From assembly GCA_003526375.1 (NCBI GenBank), contig DPDG01000084.1:1-64000 (forward strand): a stretch of DNA of 64,000 nucleotides, read 5' to 3'. Position numbers and translations under genes: made by a program. Positions within the stretch are counted from its first letter, which is position 1; each line of letters opens with the position of its first letter. Positions 36,044-44,702 of this stretch are shown here, piece by piece. Source of the DNA: Lentisphaeria bacterium (GTDB taxonomy: Bacteria; Verrucomicrobiota; Lentisphaeria; Victivallales; UBA1829). Under the pieces are notes generated by a model. The model worked only from the letters and a program-made list of their open reading frames with translations. It had not been told where the DNA came from and did no database searches.

Positions 36044-36442
36044 GTGAAGCATGAACCGCTGTTCCTGCCTTTTGCGGAGATCATTGAAATCCATGATTGT
36101 CAAATTGAGCATTTCGGCGGGGGCGAAGATCTCCGCGATATCGAACTCCTGAAATCCGTGACCGGGATACCGTCCGCCACCTTCAGTGGAGAGTATCTTC
36201 ATCCGACCATCCTTGAAATGGCGGCGGCCTATCTCTATCACCTTGTTGAAAATCATCCTTTCGTGGATGGAAACAAGCTGGTCGGTGCGATGGCCGCGCT
36301 CATTTTCCTTGACCTGAACGGATACGATTTTGATGCTTCCGATGCCGAGTTTACGGACATGGTATTAAAGGTCGCCGGCGGGAAAATGCTGAAAGCGGAA
36401 ATCACGCTGTTCTTCCGTCAGCATACCCATTCCCGCAAATAA
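36044..36442 (+). CDS. doc: Doc-family toxin (Fic fold)
   Basis: 132 residues from a GTG overlapping the ancestral antitoxin stop. The Fic/Doc motif reads HPFVDGNKLVG (about 67-77), close to HxFxDGNKR; the usual Arg is Leu here. Doc toxins phosphorylate EF-Tu and stop translation. The Arg-to-Leu change could reduce activity. Part of a MazE-Doc pair just outside the IS. Confidence 0.85.
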   Translation: MKHEPLFLPFAEIIEIHDCQIEHFGGGEDLRDIELLKSVTGIPSATFSGEYLHPTILEMAAAYLYHLVENHPFVDGNKLVGAMAALIFLDLNGYDFDASDAEFTDMVLKVAGGKMLKAEITLFFRQHTHSRK

Positions 36443-36446
36443 AAAA

Positions 36447-36478
36447 ATCCGTACCAGCCGGGAGAGACGGATACGGAT
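36447..36478 (-). terminator. Terminator for the recombinase gene
   Basis: Arms ATCCGTA/TACGGAT; read on the minus strand the hairpin is followed by a run of T. Lies between the convergent doc and recombinase genes. Confidence 0.6.
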
Positions 36479-36489
36479 GTGGTTCGGGG

Positions 36490-38190
36490 TTATTTCCCAA
36501 GGAAGAGTTTGCGCTGCTCTTCCCAGCTGTCGGGGATGCCGCGGCGGAGTTTGTCCAGCGTGAGACTGACCGGCTGGCGGTTTTCCCATATCGCCTTCAC
36601 GATGTCCGGTGCGAGGTTCGCCAGCTGGAGCGTCCGGGCCACGAAGGAACGGTCCATGTTCAACGCCTGGGCGATCTGCCGCATGGTCGTCGCCTTGCCG
36701 GAGATGATCTGCTCCATCCCCTGATGTGCCTGGATCAGCGCCGTCTGGATCGGCAGACGCGGTCCGTCTGCCTGCTCGTCAGCCGAGAGCAGTTTCACCT
36801 GTCCGGCATACCGCCGCAGCTTGCAGGGGACCGTCAGGACGCACTCCAGATCCACGCTTCCGGAAGAAACACTGAAGTCCGCTCCGGCCTCTTTCAGCAG
36901 ACCGGCTATGCCTTCGGCGCGGAACACGATCCGTACCTCATTCTCGAAGACCAGTACCCGCTGGATGAGCGCATGGATGAGTTTATAGCGCTCCACCGGG
37001 AACATTGCACTCCAGAGGGTCGCGATGTTCTCCAGCGCCTCTCCCGCCTGCCGGGTGTCGAGCGCGTTCCGGAGTTCGCCGCCGCAGATCTTCGCCAGCA
37101 TGGTCGGAGTTTTGAGGAGCGCCGCGATCCGGTTCAGCAGAAGCTGTTCCAAAGTCTCGGCGGGAACGCGATGCAGCGGACATTCCCGATGGGCGCGTTT
37201 CTCGTCCACGTGGCAGATGTAATAGCGGTATCGCCGACCATTCGGCTTGGTCACGGTTGCGACGAACATCGGCGCGTTGCAGTGCCCGCAGTAAATGAGC
37301 CCGGCAAAAGGTTTCAAATCCCGCCCGGACCGTTGGTGACAGCTTTCGGAATTGGCCTTGAAGGTCGACTGGACCCGTTCCCAGAGTTTCACCGGAATGA
37401 TGCCCTCATGTTCCCCATCATAAACTTTGCCGCGATACCGCAGTTTGCAGATGTAGATCGGATTCTGCAGGATGTCCCGGATGACGGCGATCGACAGCGG
37501 ACGACCGCCGTGGCGAAGTCCTTTCTTCGACACCCATTCCCGACCCCGGATGCCCTTTCCCACCAGAAGCCGCTGGACCGCCTTCGGCGAACTGGTCCGG
37601 AGATATTCGTCATAAATCAGACGGACGATTTTCGCTTCTTCCGGTTTGATGACCATTTTCATGTTCACCGAATCGCCCCGATAGCCGAGCGGGAGCAGTC
37701 CGCCGACGTATTTTCCTTTCTTTTTCGAGGCGGAAAGTTTGTCCCTGATGCGTTCCGCGATGACCTCGCGCTCGAATTGGGCGAAGGTCATCAGAATATT
37801 GAGCATCATCCGCCCGGATGAGGTGCTGGTGTTGATCTCCTGCGTCACCGATACGAAGGAGACGTCGCATTTTTCGAACTCCGTCTGCAGCTCGGCGAAG
37901 TCCGTGAGACTCCTGCTCAAACGGTCGATCTTATAGACCACCACAATGTCGATCAGTCCGGCGCGGACATCCGTCATCATCCGCTGGAGCGCCGGACGGT
38001 TGATGTTGCCGCCGGACCAGCCGCCGTCATCGTAGGACTCCGGCAGAGCCTGCCAGCCGTTGGAGCGTTGACTGGCGATGTAATTCATCGCGGCATCCCG
38101 CTGTGCATCCAGCGAATTGTAGTCCTGTTCCAGGCCCTCGTCGTGGCTCTTGCGCGTATAGATCGCGCATCTTTTCGGTTCGATTTTCAC
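36490..38190 (-). CDS. Large serine recombinase
   Basis: 566 residues. N-terminal resolvase domain with the nucleophile Ser in CAIYTRKSHDEG, then DGGWSGGNINRPALQRM and VYKIDRLSRSL; a Recombinase domain (about 170-270) and a zinc ribbon (CGHCNAPM...C...C, about 315-365). The last 130 residues carry an HTH-like segment (KATTMRQIAQALNMDRSFVARTL). Such enzymes integrate and excise prophages or conjugative elements. Followed upstream by DUF2924 in the usual pair. Confidence 0.93.
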   Translation of the reverse strand: MKIEPKRCAIYTRKSHDEGLEQDYNSLDAQRDAAMNYIASQRSNGWQALPESYDDGGWSGGNINRPALQRMMTDVRAGLIDIVVVYKIDRLSRSLTDFAELQTEFEKCDVSFVSVTQEINTSTSSGRMMLNILMTFAQFEREVIAERIRDKLSASKKKGKYVGGLLPLGYRGDSVNMKMVIKPEEAKIVRLIYDEYLRTSSPKAVQRLLVGKGIRGREWVSKKGLRHGGRPLSIAVIRDILQNPIYICKLRYRGKVYDGEHEGIIPVKLWERVQSTFKANSESCHQRSGRDLKPFAGLIYCGHCNAPMFVATVTKPNGRRYRYYICHVDEKRAHRECPLHRVPAETLEQLLLNRIAALLKTPTMLAKICGGELRNALDTRQAGEALENIATLWSAMFPVERYKLIHALIQRVLVFENEVRIVFRAEGIAGLLKEAGADFSVSSGSVDLECVLTVPCKLRRYAGQVKLLSADEQADGPRLPIQTALIQAHQGMEQIISGKATTMRQIAQALNMDRSFVARTLQLANLAPDIVKAIWENRQPVSLTLDKLRRGIPDSWEEQRKLFLGK

Positions 38191-38193
38191 TGT

Positions 38194-38619
38194 TCACCTT
38201 TTTTTGATCCCGAAGAATTCATTGCCGTTCCAGTTCGTGCCGGTGATCGCTCTGGCAACTCCGGAGAGCGAGCGGTAGAGTTTCCCCTGAAACTCATATT
38301 TTTCGCCGCGCACCGTGACCTCGTATTCCCGCCCATGCCACTCGCGGACGATTTTCATTCCGTCGCGGAGTGCGGCAAGCGACCGCCGTTCGGGAGCGGT
38401 ATCGGGAGTAAGCACGGCCTTCAGCGCCGGATCGAGACCGCCGTAGACGATCTCCTGGACCCGGTAGGTGAGCCGCCGTCGCAGAAACTCCTGGCTGGAG
38501 TTGGGCGGTTCGCTCCCATACAAGTCGCGCCATTTATCGCAGAGCTGCGGACGGCTCATCCCGGCGAGAGCCAGCAGTTGCCGCCGCACCGATTCATCTT
38601 TTTGTGTCTGGGTTTCCAT
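38194..38619 (-). CDS. DUF2924 protein
   Basis: 141 residues. LYGSEPPNSSQEFLRRRLTYRVQE and the C-terminal GKLYRSLSGVARAITGTNWNGNEFFGI are characteristic of DUF2924, which usually lies next to large serine recombinases in integrated elements. The C-terminal block looks like a small DNA-binding SWIB-like or RAMA-like module. Ends 4 bases before the recombinase start. Confidence 0.85.
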   Translation of the reverse strand: METQTQKDESVRRQLLALAGMSRPQLCDKWRDLYGSEPPNSSQEFLRRRLTYRVQEIVYGGLDPALKAVLTPDTAPERRSLAALRDGMKIVREWHGREYEVTVRGEKYEFQGKLYRSLSGVARAITGTNWNGNEFFGIKKR

Positions 38620-38649
38620 AATAGTCCTTTCTTGTTGACGTTGTTATAG

Positions 38650-38787
38650 TTAAGCATGGGTTTGCGATACATCCAGTGAAGTATTCCACTGTTTTGGAGA
38701 AATCTCGCTTTTCCCGGTAAAAATGCGGATCAGGATGGCGCGGATGATTGCCGCGGCGTCATCGATCGAAGTGGTGATTTCTTTCAT
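38650..38787 (-). CDS. 45-residue micro-gene at head of recombinase operon
   Basis: MKEITTSIDDAAAIIRAILIR starts the peptide; AAAGGAATTTT lies before the ATG. It precedes DUF2924 by about 30 bases on the same strand. Too short for a family call; good ribosome binding site and operon position support it. Confidence 0.5.
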   Translation of the reverse strand: MKEITTSIDDAAAIIRAILIRIFTGKSEISPKQWNTSLDVSQTHA

Positions 38788-38837
38788 AAAATTCCTTTCG
38801 TTGAATAAGTTGCGATATTTTCTCCTTGTCGACTTGC

Positions 38838-38889
38838 TATGTGTGGAAGTCGCGCTTTATTAGTCGTGAAGCGCGGAAATCCGCACATA
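38838..38889. promoter_or_regulatory. 52-bp inverted repeat between divergent operons
   Basis: Left arm 38838-38857 and right arm 38869-38889 pair over about 20 bases with four or five mismatches (outer TATGTG/CACATA and inner CGCGCTT/AAGCGCG perfect). Located between the recombinase operon and the HARE-HTH gene; could be an operator for both or a recombination site. Confidence 0.5.
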
Positions 38890-38916
38890 ACAACCCAAGT
38901 GCCAAGGAGATGAGAA

Positions 38917-39423
38917 ATGGGCGAAAAACATGAGTTCAAGGTCGGCGACACGGTACTGCTGAAAGTCGGACGCAACGAGGTCCAGGTGAAAATCCTCAAG
39001 TCGATGGCGGGAGGCAATGCCATCATGGTGAAGAGCCTCGCCAGCGGAAAGGATTTCATCATGCCGGTCAGTCGCCTCAATGTCCCGACCGTCAGTATCA
39101 AGCCGGTTGAGCCGAAGCAGACAGCCCCTAGACCCGCACCCGTTGAGACGGAAATGGAAGATGCTCCGAACCCCGCCCAGAAGTCAAAACCGGCCAAGAA
39201 GATGTCGCTGATGGATGCGGCGGTCGCCGTTCTCCGGGAGAGCGGCAAGCCGATGAACACCCGCGAGATGGTGAAGGCGGCAGCCGAAAAAGGTTACTGG
39301 TTTCCGACCGCCTGCCGGACGCCGGAGCAGACCCTTTACGGTAGCATCTTCCGTGAGATCAAGACCAAAGAACAGCCACGCATCGTCAAGAGTGATGTCA
39401 GGGGAAAATTCCAACTGCGCTGA
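38917..39423 (+). CDS. HARE-HTH domain protein
   Basis: 168 residues. N-terminal SH3-like barrel (FKVGDTVLLKVGRNEVQVKIL), Pro-rich linker (about 65-90), and a C-terminal HARE-HTH domain, MSLMDAAVAVLRESGKPMNTREMV followed by PEQTLYGSIFREIKTK. HARE-HTH domains link DNA-modification, chromatin and restriction proteins to DNA. AAGGAGATGAGAA precedes the ATG. Confidence 0.75.
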   Translation: MGEKHEFKVGDTVLLKVGRNEVQVKILKSMAGGNAIMVKSLASGKDFIMPVSRLNVPTVSIKPVEPKQTAPRPAPVETEMEDAPNPAQKSKPAKKMSLMDAAVAVLRESGKPMNTREMVKAAAEKGYWFPTACRTPEQTLYGSIFREIKTKEQPRIVKSDVRGKFQLR

Positions 39424-39495
39424 CCGAAGCCTCACGTTAGGCTTCGGCTCAAATCCATATGTCATGGAACCGTCATGACCGTGACGGTTTTTCTT
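39424..39495 (+). terminator. Tandem hairpins after HARE-HTH gene
   Basis: First hairpin CCGAAGCC/GGCTTCGG (39424-39447); second AACCGTCA/TGACGGTT (39468-39489) with a T-rich tail. The second is a good rho-independent terminator. Confidence 0.75.
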
Positions 39496-39691
39496 TTATA
39501 TCGTCGGCAAGCAAGTCTACTTATTTGGTAGAGTCCTTCCGCGCGCCCATGGAAAATTTCCCCGCAGGGGGGAACCGTCCGAGTCATGAGATCTCGGATG
39601 GGGAGACCGGCGAATAAGAAATTAAAAGCGATTATCCTCTATATACCCATTGGGGAGGATTTTTCCGTCTTCGGATACATCTGCTTCTTTC

Positions 39692-39808
39692 TTCTTAACG
39701 TGCTGTTTAACATTCAAATTATCAGCAGGTTAATGTTAAGAAAGGCGATTTCTTATTTTTCTTAATCGTTCTTAATTTCTCCTCACCGATCAAGAATGGA
39801 GTTCTTAA
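39692..39808. repeat. TTCTTAA repeats next to the primase gene
   Basis: Four direct copies of TTCTTAA at 39692, 39759, 39769 and 39802 plus an inverted copy at 39736, in an AT-rich stretch at the 3' end of the primase-polymerase gene. Could be a replication iteron region or chance in AT-rich DNA. The rest of 39496-39690 holds no gene I recognise. Confidence 0.3.
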
Positions 39809-42066
39809 CTTTCGAACGCAAATACATTTCCGGGCGGATTCAGAATGAAATACCGTTCGCCAACAGAGAGCATTCTGCCTTTATCCGAGATCGTTTTCGC
39901 TCCTTCCGCCCTGATCCAGTTTCGGTCTATCATTTCTTCCAGCGCCTCGGCGCGTTCTGCCTTACTCGTTCCGTGGCTGGCGTAGTTGGATATGTCGCTC
40001 CAGCGTGCGCCCATTGGGAATTTCATGATCGCGCTCAGAATCCGCCGAAGCATGTGTTCCCGGTTTTTCGCGTATTCACCGATGTCCATGACATTGGAAA
40101 GCAGTTTTTCCGCATGGGCGAAAAACCACAGAACCAGTTTGCCTGCGCCATCCCAGCAGCGGTCGGTCAATTCGACCTGTCGGGTCTGTGTGGCGATGTC
40201 GTGTGTAATGGAGAGCATGATCGCCAGCCGGGGTCCATATTCATTGACCAGCCGCCGCCAGCTTGCATCCAGCCGTTGGGGGACTTCCCGCTGAAACATC
40301 AAGGCAATGTCGTTCAGATAGAGTTCCGGAACGGCTACTACTCCTTCTTTGCGCCGGAAATGATCCAGACAGATCACGATTTTTTCCAGTACGCGGTCAC
40401 GGTCAAATATTGCCGGTCGCCCGAAAAAACGCGGCATCAGCGCCATCATGAACCGCCCTAGAAATCCGGAAGAAATGTCGGTCTGTTTGACGTAGCGTTC
40501 CAATACACCAGGCTGGATATTGGCATAAATATTGGGGTAAGCATAATTGCATTCCCGCGGGGGACCTCCGTTGCGCCGCGACAAGTTGACCTTGAAATAG
40601 CCCTTGGAGAAAGTCTCCGTAAGCATCGACGCCGCTTTGCTCAGGTAGTGCTTCGGGTCCAGATAATTCTGCATCTCCGAAATGTTCAGCAGCCCGTTGG
40701 GGATATTCACCAGCGCATCCAGAATTCCTTCCGCGCTGCCCGAGGTCCCGAGATTCCAACCGTAGTGATCCATCGCCAGATCCAGCATATTGCCGATGTC
40801 TTTTCCGGATGCCGAATTACCGACAGTCAGCGCATAGATATTGCAGAACTGTCCGCCTGCAGTATCAATCCGAAGGCGTGCCAGCGCTGGTCCCCGCTGG
40901 ATGACATAGAGCAAATTGCCATGACCGGGATCAGATCCATTCGCTCGTTTTTCGCTGAGGGCACATCCGCAGCTGACAATCGCTTTCAGAATGGCCACCT
41001 CCAGCAGCAGCGGCGGAATCGTCGCACACGAAAACAGATTCACCAGATCGCCGAGAATTGTGTCATCCAGTACTGCCCGGATGTCGGCATTGTTCACTTC
41101 CTCCCACGGCCGCACCACCTTTTTCTCCGGCGGCACGATCAATTCGATCGACGCACTGTCTTCCTGTTTCACCTGACCGTATCCGGCCTGAAGCAGCGAG
41201 GACGCCGCAGCGGAAAAGTCTCCGCCGTGTTCCAGCAGGGAATAAACATGAAATGGCGAGTATCCATGTTCAAGTTCAAACGGCGCGGCATTCGATGAAA
41301 ACACATAGAACACGCCGTCCTTGAGCGTGGCCGAATTGCCGCCCTCGGTCTTGCCGGGCCGCCGCCAGTATTCATTGCCGTCCGGCTGAATACCGAGCGA
41401 AGTCCAGCCATGTTTTTGCAGAACAGCGCGGATGTCGCCACGGGCGTTGAAATCATCGCCGGGGCGGTTCTCGGGATGTTCATCCGGGCATTCGGTCGGT
41501 TTGGGCATTCCCTGTTCCGGCTTTTCATTCATCTTCCACGCAGCGTTCAGCAGAGTCTCCCGCTCCTCCTTGGTCAGCATCGGCAGATGAGCGTAGTCTC
41601 CCTGGACCAGTGTGTAACCGTCGCCAGGAGCGCAGAGGATCAGGCCGCCTTCGCCGCGGGTCTCGATCAGTGTCGTCTTTTTGCCGTCCCAATTCCCTTC
41701 GGCAAGTTTAATGTTGCCGCAGACCTCGTCCTGACAGCGATACGCCACATGGTATTCCCCGGATTGCGTCTGTTCGATGACCAGCCGCTCCAGCAGGTCG
41801 ACGGGAATGGCGTCTTTCCATTTGGAATAGAGTTCGCCGTGATTGTCGAAATCGATGACTTCAAGATTGCCGGATACCTTGCCGCAGACAAGGCACTGTG
41901 CTTCGCGCAGCTCGGCAAACCAGCGCCGGACTTCATCTTCGGTCGGAAGCCGTGTCTGGAACTCGTTCCATTGCGGCAGACCGGGACGTTTCTGTGCCTT
42001 GTTTGCGGGCAGAACCGACAGACCCGCCATGAGATAGGCTTTTGCTTTTTCCCGTGAAACAGACAT
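39805..42066 (-). CDS. Primase-polymerase / DUF3987 protein
   Basis: 753 residues. N-terminal bifunctional primase-polymerase domain (about 1-160): GLSVLPANKAQKRPGL, catalytic DxD in EVIDFDNHG, SGEYHVAYRC and RGEGGLILCAPGDGYT. From about 300 a DUF3987-type helicase-like region with GNSASGKDIG (P-loop) and LLNISEMQNYL. Proteins of this form replicate plasmids, phages and integrated elements, so the island may once have replicated on its own. Confidence 0.88.
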   Translation of the reverse strand: MSVSREKAKAYLMAGLSVLPANKAQKRPGLPQWNEFQTRLPTEDEVRRWFAELREAQCLVCGKVSGNLEVIDFDNHGELYSKWKDAIPVDLLERLVIEQTQSGEYHVAYRCQDEVCGNIKLAEGNWDGKKTTLIETRGEGGLILCAPGDGYTLVQGDYAHLPMLTKEERETLLNAAWKMNEKPEQGMPKPTECPDEHPENRPGDDFNARGDIRAVLQKHGWTSLGIQPDGNEYWRRPGKTEGGNSATLKDGVFYVFSSNAAPFELEHGYSPFHVYSLLEHGGDFSAAASSLLQAGYGQVKQEDSASIELIVPPEKKVVRPWEEVNNADIRAVLDDTILGDLVNLFSCATIPPLLLEVAILKAIVSCGCALSEKRANGSDPGHGNLLYVIQRGPALARLRIDTAGGQFCNIYALTVGNSASGKDIGNMLDLAMDHYGWNLGTSGSAEGILDALVNIPNGLLNISEMQNYLDPKHYLSKAASMLTETFSKGYFKVNLSRRNGGPPRECNYAYPNIYANIQPGVLERYVKQTDISSGFLGRFMMALMPRFFGRPAIFDRDRVLEKIVICLDHFRRKEGVVAVPELYLNDIALMFQREVPQRLDASWRRLVNEYGPRLAIMLSITHDIATQTRQVELTDRCWDGAGKLVLWFFAHAEKLLSNVMDIGEYAKNREHMLRRILSAIMKFPMGARWSDISNYASHGTSKAERAEALEEMIDRNWIRAEGAKTISDKGRMLSVGERYFILNPPGNVFAFES

Positions 42067-42120
42067 TTTTCCTCCATCGTTTCATTGTTGTGAATGGTTA
42101 TCTTTTTGACGGCCGCATAT

Positions 42121-42450
42121 TCAGCAGGCCAGTCGCTTCAGAATGTCGTCGATTTTTTCCATGACAGATTTTTTTATCAAGGCGAGTTCCGCATCCGAAT
42201 ACCGGACCGATGGGTAATATTTCAGCTCGAAGTCCACTGCTTTTTTCATTGCCAAAAGAATCTCATCGGGGAAATTTTCCATCCGGATTTCCTTTATGAG
42301 TCGCAGCTGTTCCTCCGGGGAGATTTTTACATCTTCTGGGAAATCATCTTTATTCCCGGCAGTTTTTCCGTCCAAAATCCCTTTGGGGGAACTGAACGAT
42401 TTGTTCCTTTTCAGCTGGTCCGCATTCATCATTTCAACTTCATTACGCAT
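42121..42450 (-). CDS. Hypothetical helical protein
   Basis: 109 residues, charged and predicted helical, no recognised motif. Lies just upstream of the primase-polymerase gene on the same strand, start with AAGG upstream. Confidence 0.5.
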   Translation of the reverse strand: MRNEVEMMNADQLKRNKSFSSPKGILDGKTAGNKDDFPEDVKISPEEQLRLIKEIRMENFPDEILLAMKKAVDFELKYYPSVRYSDAELALIKKSVMEKIDDILKRLAC

Positions 42451-42491
42451 TACATTACCTTGTGGTTGTTTTTGAAAATTATTCGGGGGTC

Positions 42492-42545
42492 TTTGTCAAA
42501 CAGGGATGCAATATCGTTGATTTCTTGCAATCCCTGCTTGACAAA
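42492..42545. repeat. 54-bp imperfect palindrome
   Basis: Left arm TTTGTCAAACAGGGATGCAA (42492-42511) pairs with right arm 42525-42545 with two single-base interruptions, across a 13-base loop. A tandem GACAGAATC-like repeat follows. No T run, so not a typical terminator; operator, origin or recombination site possible. Confidence 0.6.
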
Positions 42546-42580
42546 TTCGACAGAATCGACAGAATTGCCGATTCCTATCC

Positions 42581-43273
42581 TCAGGCGTCGGAGAAAACGC
42601 AGTGGAGGATGTTCCCGATGCGGATCACCATGAAGGATTCACTCCGTCCGCTGTTCTGGATCCGTTTCAGAACGTCTTCGAAATACGGCGAGAGCTGGTA
42701 TCCTTTTTCCAGCACTATGACAATCCGGTCCGGTTGGATGGGATAAATCTTGACCTCGGTCATTTCCCTGGAATACTTTTTCTTGAATTCTTCCACGCTC
42801 AGGTCATCCCATTTGCCGTCATGGAAAAATCCAACAGACTCCACGGTGTCGCTGTTCACCGGGATATGGTCGAGGGAACAATACCATTCCGCCGAGGCTG
42901 CACCCTGTTTGTGACCGATTGTTTCCATGCCCCGGCAGATCTCCTTCTTCTCGCCGCTCTTTTCCACGAAGTCGTTCCAGGTGAGAAGCGGAATACTGTT
43001 TTTTACCTTGATGCGGAAAGCGCCCAGCTTTTCCGCGTGTTCCCGCAAGCCGCCCTTGATCTTCATAACGGTGTTTTCCCAGACCGGATTCGCCGACAGC
43101 CAGACGGCGGTTGCCTGTCCTTCATAATACTTGAATTCTTTGAAGATGACTTTCGTTGTCAGGATGGCGACGATTTTTTCCCAGCCCGCAGTGTAGTGAT
43201 AGAGCGCGGGACGGGTCTGATTTTCGTTGCCAGTGGTGCTGACAGTGCTGGTGACGATGGTGCTTTCGTTCAT
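42581..43273 (-). CDS. Unknown protein with YHYT motif
   Basis: 230 residues. ALYHYTAGWEKIVAILTTKVI near the N-terminus resembles the YHYT opening of DUF2971-like and ADP-ribosyltransferase-fold proteins, but no catalytic residues could be confirmed. The middle has AVWLSANPVWENT and the end a possible EKGYQLSPYFEDVL helix. Role unknown. Confidence 0.5.
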   Translation of the reverse strand: MNESTIVTSTVSTTGNENQTRPALYHYTAGWEKIVAILTTKVIFKEFKYYEGQATAVWLSANPVWENTVMKIKGGLREHAEKLGAFRIKVKNSIPLLTWNDFVEKSGEKKEICRGMETIGHKQGAASAEWYCSLDHIPVNSDTVESVGFFHDGKWDDLSVEEFKKKYSREMTEVKIYPIQPDRIVIVLEKGYQLSPYFEDVLKRIQNSGRSESFMVIRIGNILHCVFSDA

Positions 43274-43430
43274 GTTTTGCTCCTGTTTTTGAGAATTTTT
43301 TTATGTCGATGAAGAGAGTGGACAGTAGATGTCCATTTGCCTGTGATATCTTATATTCGCAAACAAAGGAACACTTACCGGCGAGGTGCGTCATCAGCTT
43401 CGTGCCTTGCATTCACAGGATAGGGGAAAG

Positions 43431-43552
43431 TTATGTTCGGTTATGTTTGGAAATCCGGTTTCGGAAAACCTGTTTGAGCACGAGACCGTTCCTGTTTGAG
43501 GCGGGAAAATTTTTGAAAAAAACAGCCGCGTTATGTTTTGCGTTATGTTTGG
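43431..43552. repeat. TTATGTTTGG repeats before the sigma factor gene
   Basis: Four copies of TTATGTT (TTATGTTCGG at 43431, TTATGTTTGG at 43441, TTATGTTTTG at 43531, TTATGTTTGG at 43543) in two pairs. A TGTTTGAG pair lies between them. The last copy is 13 bases before the sigma factor start. Confidence 0.55.
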
Positions 43553-43564
43553 AAGGGACAAGAG

Positions 43565-44578
43565 ATGTTTTTTGAGGATTATGATGCCGGTTTGGAAAAG
43601 CATTGCAGAGAACTGGAGAGCGGTGCGAGAGGCATAACCGGGGCGGAAGAAAAGGAATTGTTCGGCAAGTTTTTCGGACAGGATCCGGAAAAACTGGCCG
43701 CGGAGGCATTGTCCGCCCGAGATCAGATCATCAATGCGAATACGGATCTGGCGGTTGCCCTGGCGACCAAGTATGCCTATTCCCGCGAAATGCCGAAGGG
43801 TGAACTGGTCTCCGAGGCGACCTTTGCGCTGATCACGGTGGTGAACAAGTATAATCCCGAGGTGAAATCCGGGTCTTTCCGCTCCTATGCCGCCTCCGTG
43901 ATCATACATGCGTTGAAGAAATACTGCTGGGAACACAATCGGATTATATCCATCCCCCGGGATGAAGTCCGCCAGATGTATGCCATTCATAAAGCGGAAG
44001 AAAAACTTGTTGCCGAATTTCAGCGGAAACCGACATCAGCGGAACTCGCGCAAGAGTGCGGAATGACGGAAAAGCATGTGAGAAGATTGCGGCGTATTCC
44101 ATTTGACGTCGAATCCTATGATCGGATAATTGCCGGAACGGGGGAGAAAGTTGAGGAAATCGGTGATGACGAGAAAGAGCCGCTGACGCTTGCGGTTCAA
44201 ATTTCAAAGGATGAAGAAGGAATACATTTTCCTCCCAGCACACGCGTCACGTACGGCGATTCTTTGAGGATGCTGCGTTGGGAACTGAGAAAACTGGATC
44301 GATTCCAGTATAATGTGATCAAGTATCGTTTCAATCTGGGGCGGTTCCAGGGAATCACAGCTTTGGAGGAGCCGCCTCTTTCTGTACAGGACATTTGCCT
44401 CGTTCTGAATTGCACCCGCGGTCTGCTGATCAGGACCAAATACGCGGCTTTGCGGAAACTGCGGCAGGAGATCATAGCCCGTTTCAAGGAAGAGTTCGGC
44501 GTTGATCGAATCACGCCCGGATTGCAGGAAAAAGTCTTGGCGGCGGAACGCGCCGACGAGCGGGCCGGTCAGTTTTGA
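43565..44578 (+). CDS. Sigma-70 family RNA polymerase sigma factor on the island
   Basis: 337 residues from the ATG at 43565 (GGAAGGGACAAGAG upstream). Region 2: INANTDLAVALATKYAYSRE then FRSYAASVIIHALKKYCWEH; region 3: PTSAELAQECGMTEKHVRRLRR; region 4: LDRFQYNVIKYRFNLG, then VQDICLVLNCTRGLLIRTKYAALRKLR. A full set, larger than ECF sigmas. It may direct transcription of island genes. Confidence 0.8.
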   Translation: MFFEDYDAGLEKHCRELESGARGITGAEEKELFGKFFGQDPEKLAAEALSARDQIINANTDLAVALATKYAYSREMPKGELVSEATFALITVVNKYNPEVKSGSFRSYAASVIIHALKKYCWEHNRIISIPRDEVRQMYAIHKAEEKLVAEFQRKPTSAELAQECGMTEKHVRRLRRIPFDVESYDRIIAGTGEKVEEIGDDEKEPLTLAVQISKDEEGIHFPPSTRVTYGDSLRMLRWELRKLDRFQYNVIKYRFNLGRFQGITALEEPPLSVQDICLVLNCTRGLLIRTKYAALRKLRQEIIARFKEEFGVDRITPGLQEKVLAAERADERAGQF

Positions 44579-44702
44579 AGCTCGGTATTATTTTTGATTC
44601 TGAAGATGAACATGTTAGTTTGAGGTCACAAGTGATCTCAAACGGAAATGAGGAAGTTATGTCCGGTCGTGTCGGCAGACGCTTTCGCCCGGTGGGAAAT
44701 TT

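Noticed and set aside
43394..43990. 198-codon minus-strand frame over the sigma factor start
   Set aside because: The plus-strand sigma factor has all conserved regions and a good ribosome binding site.
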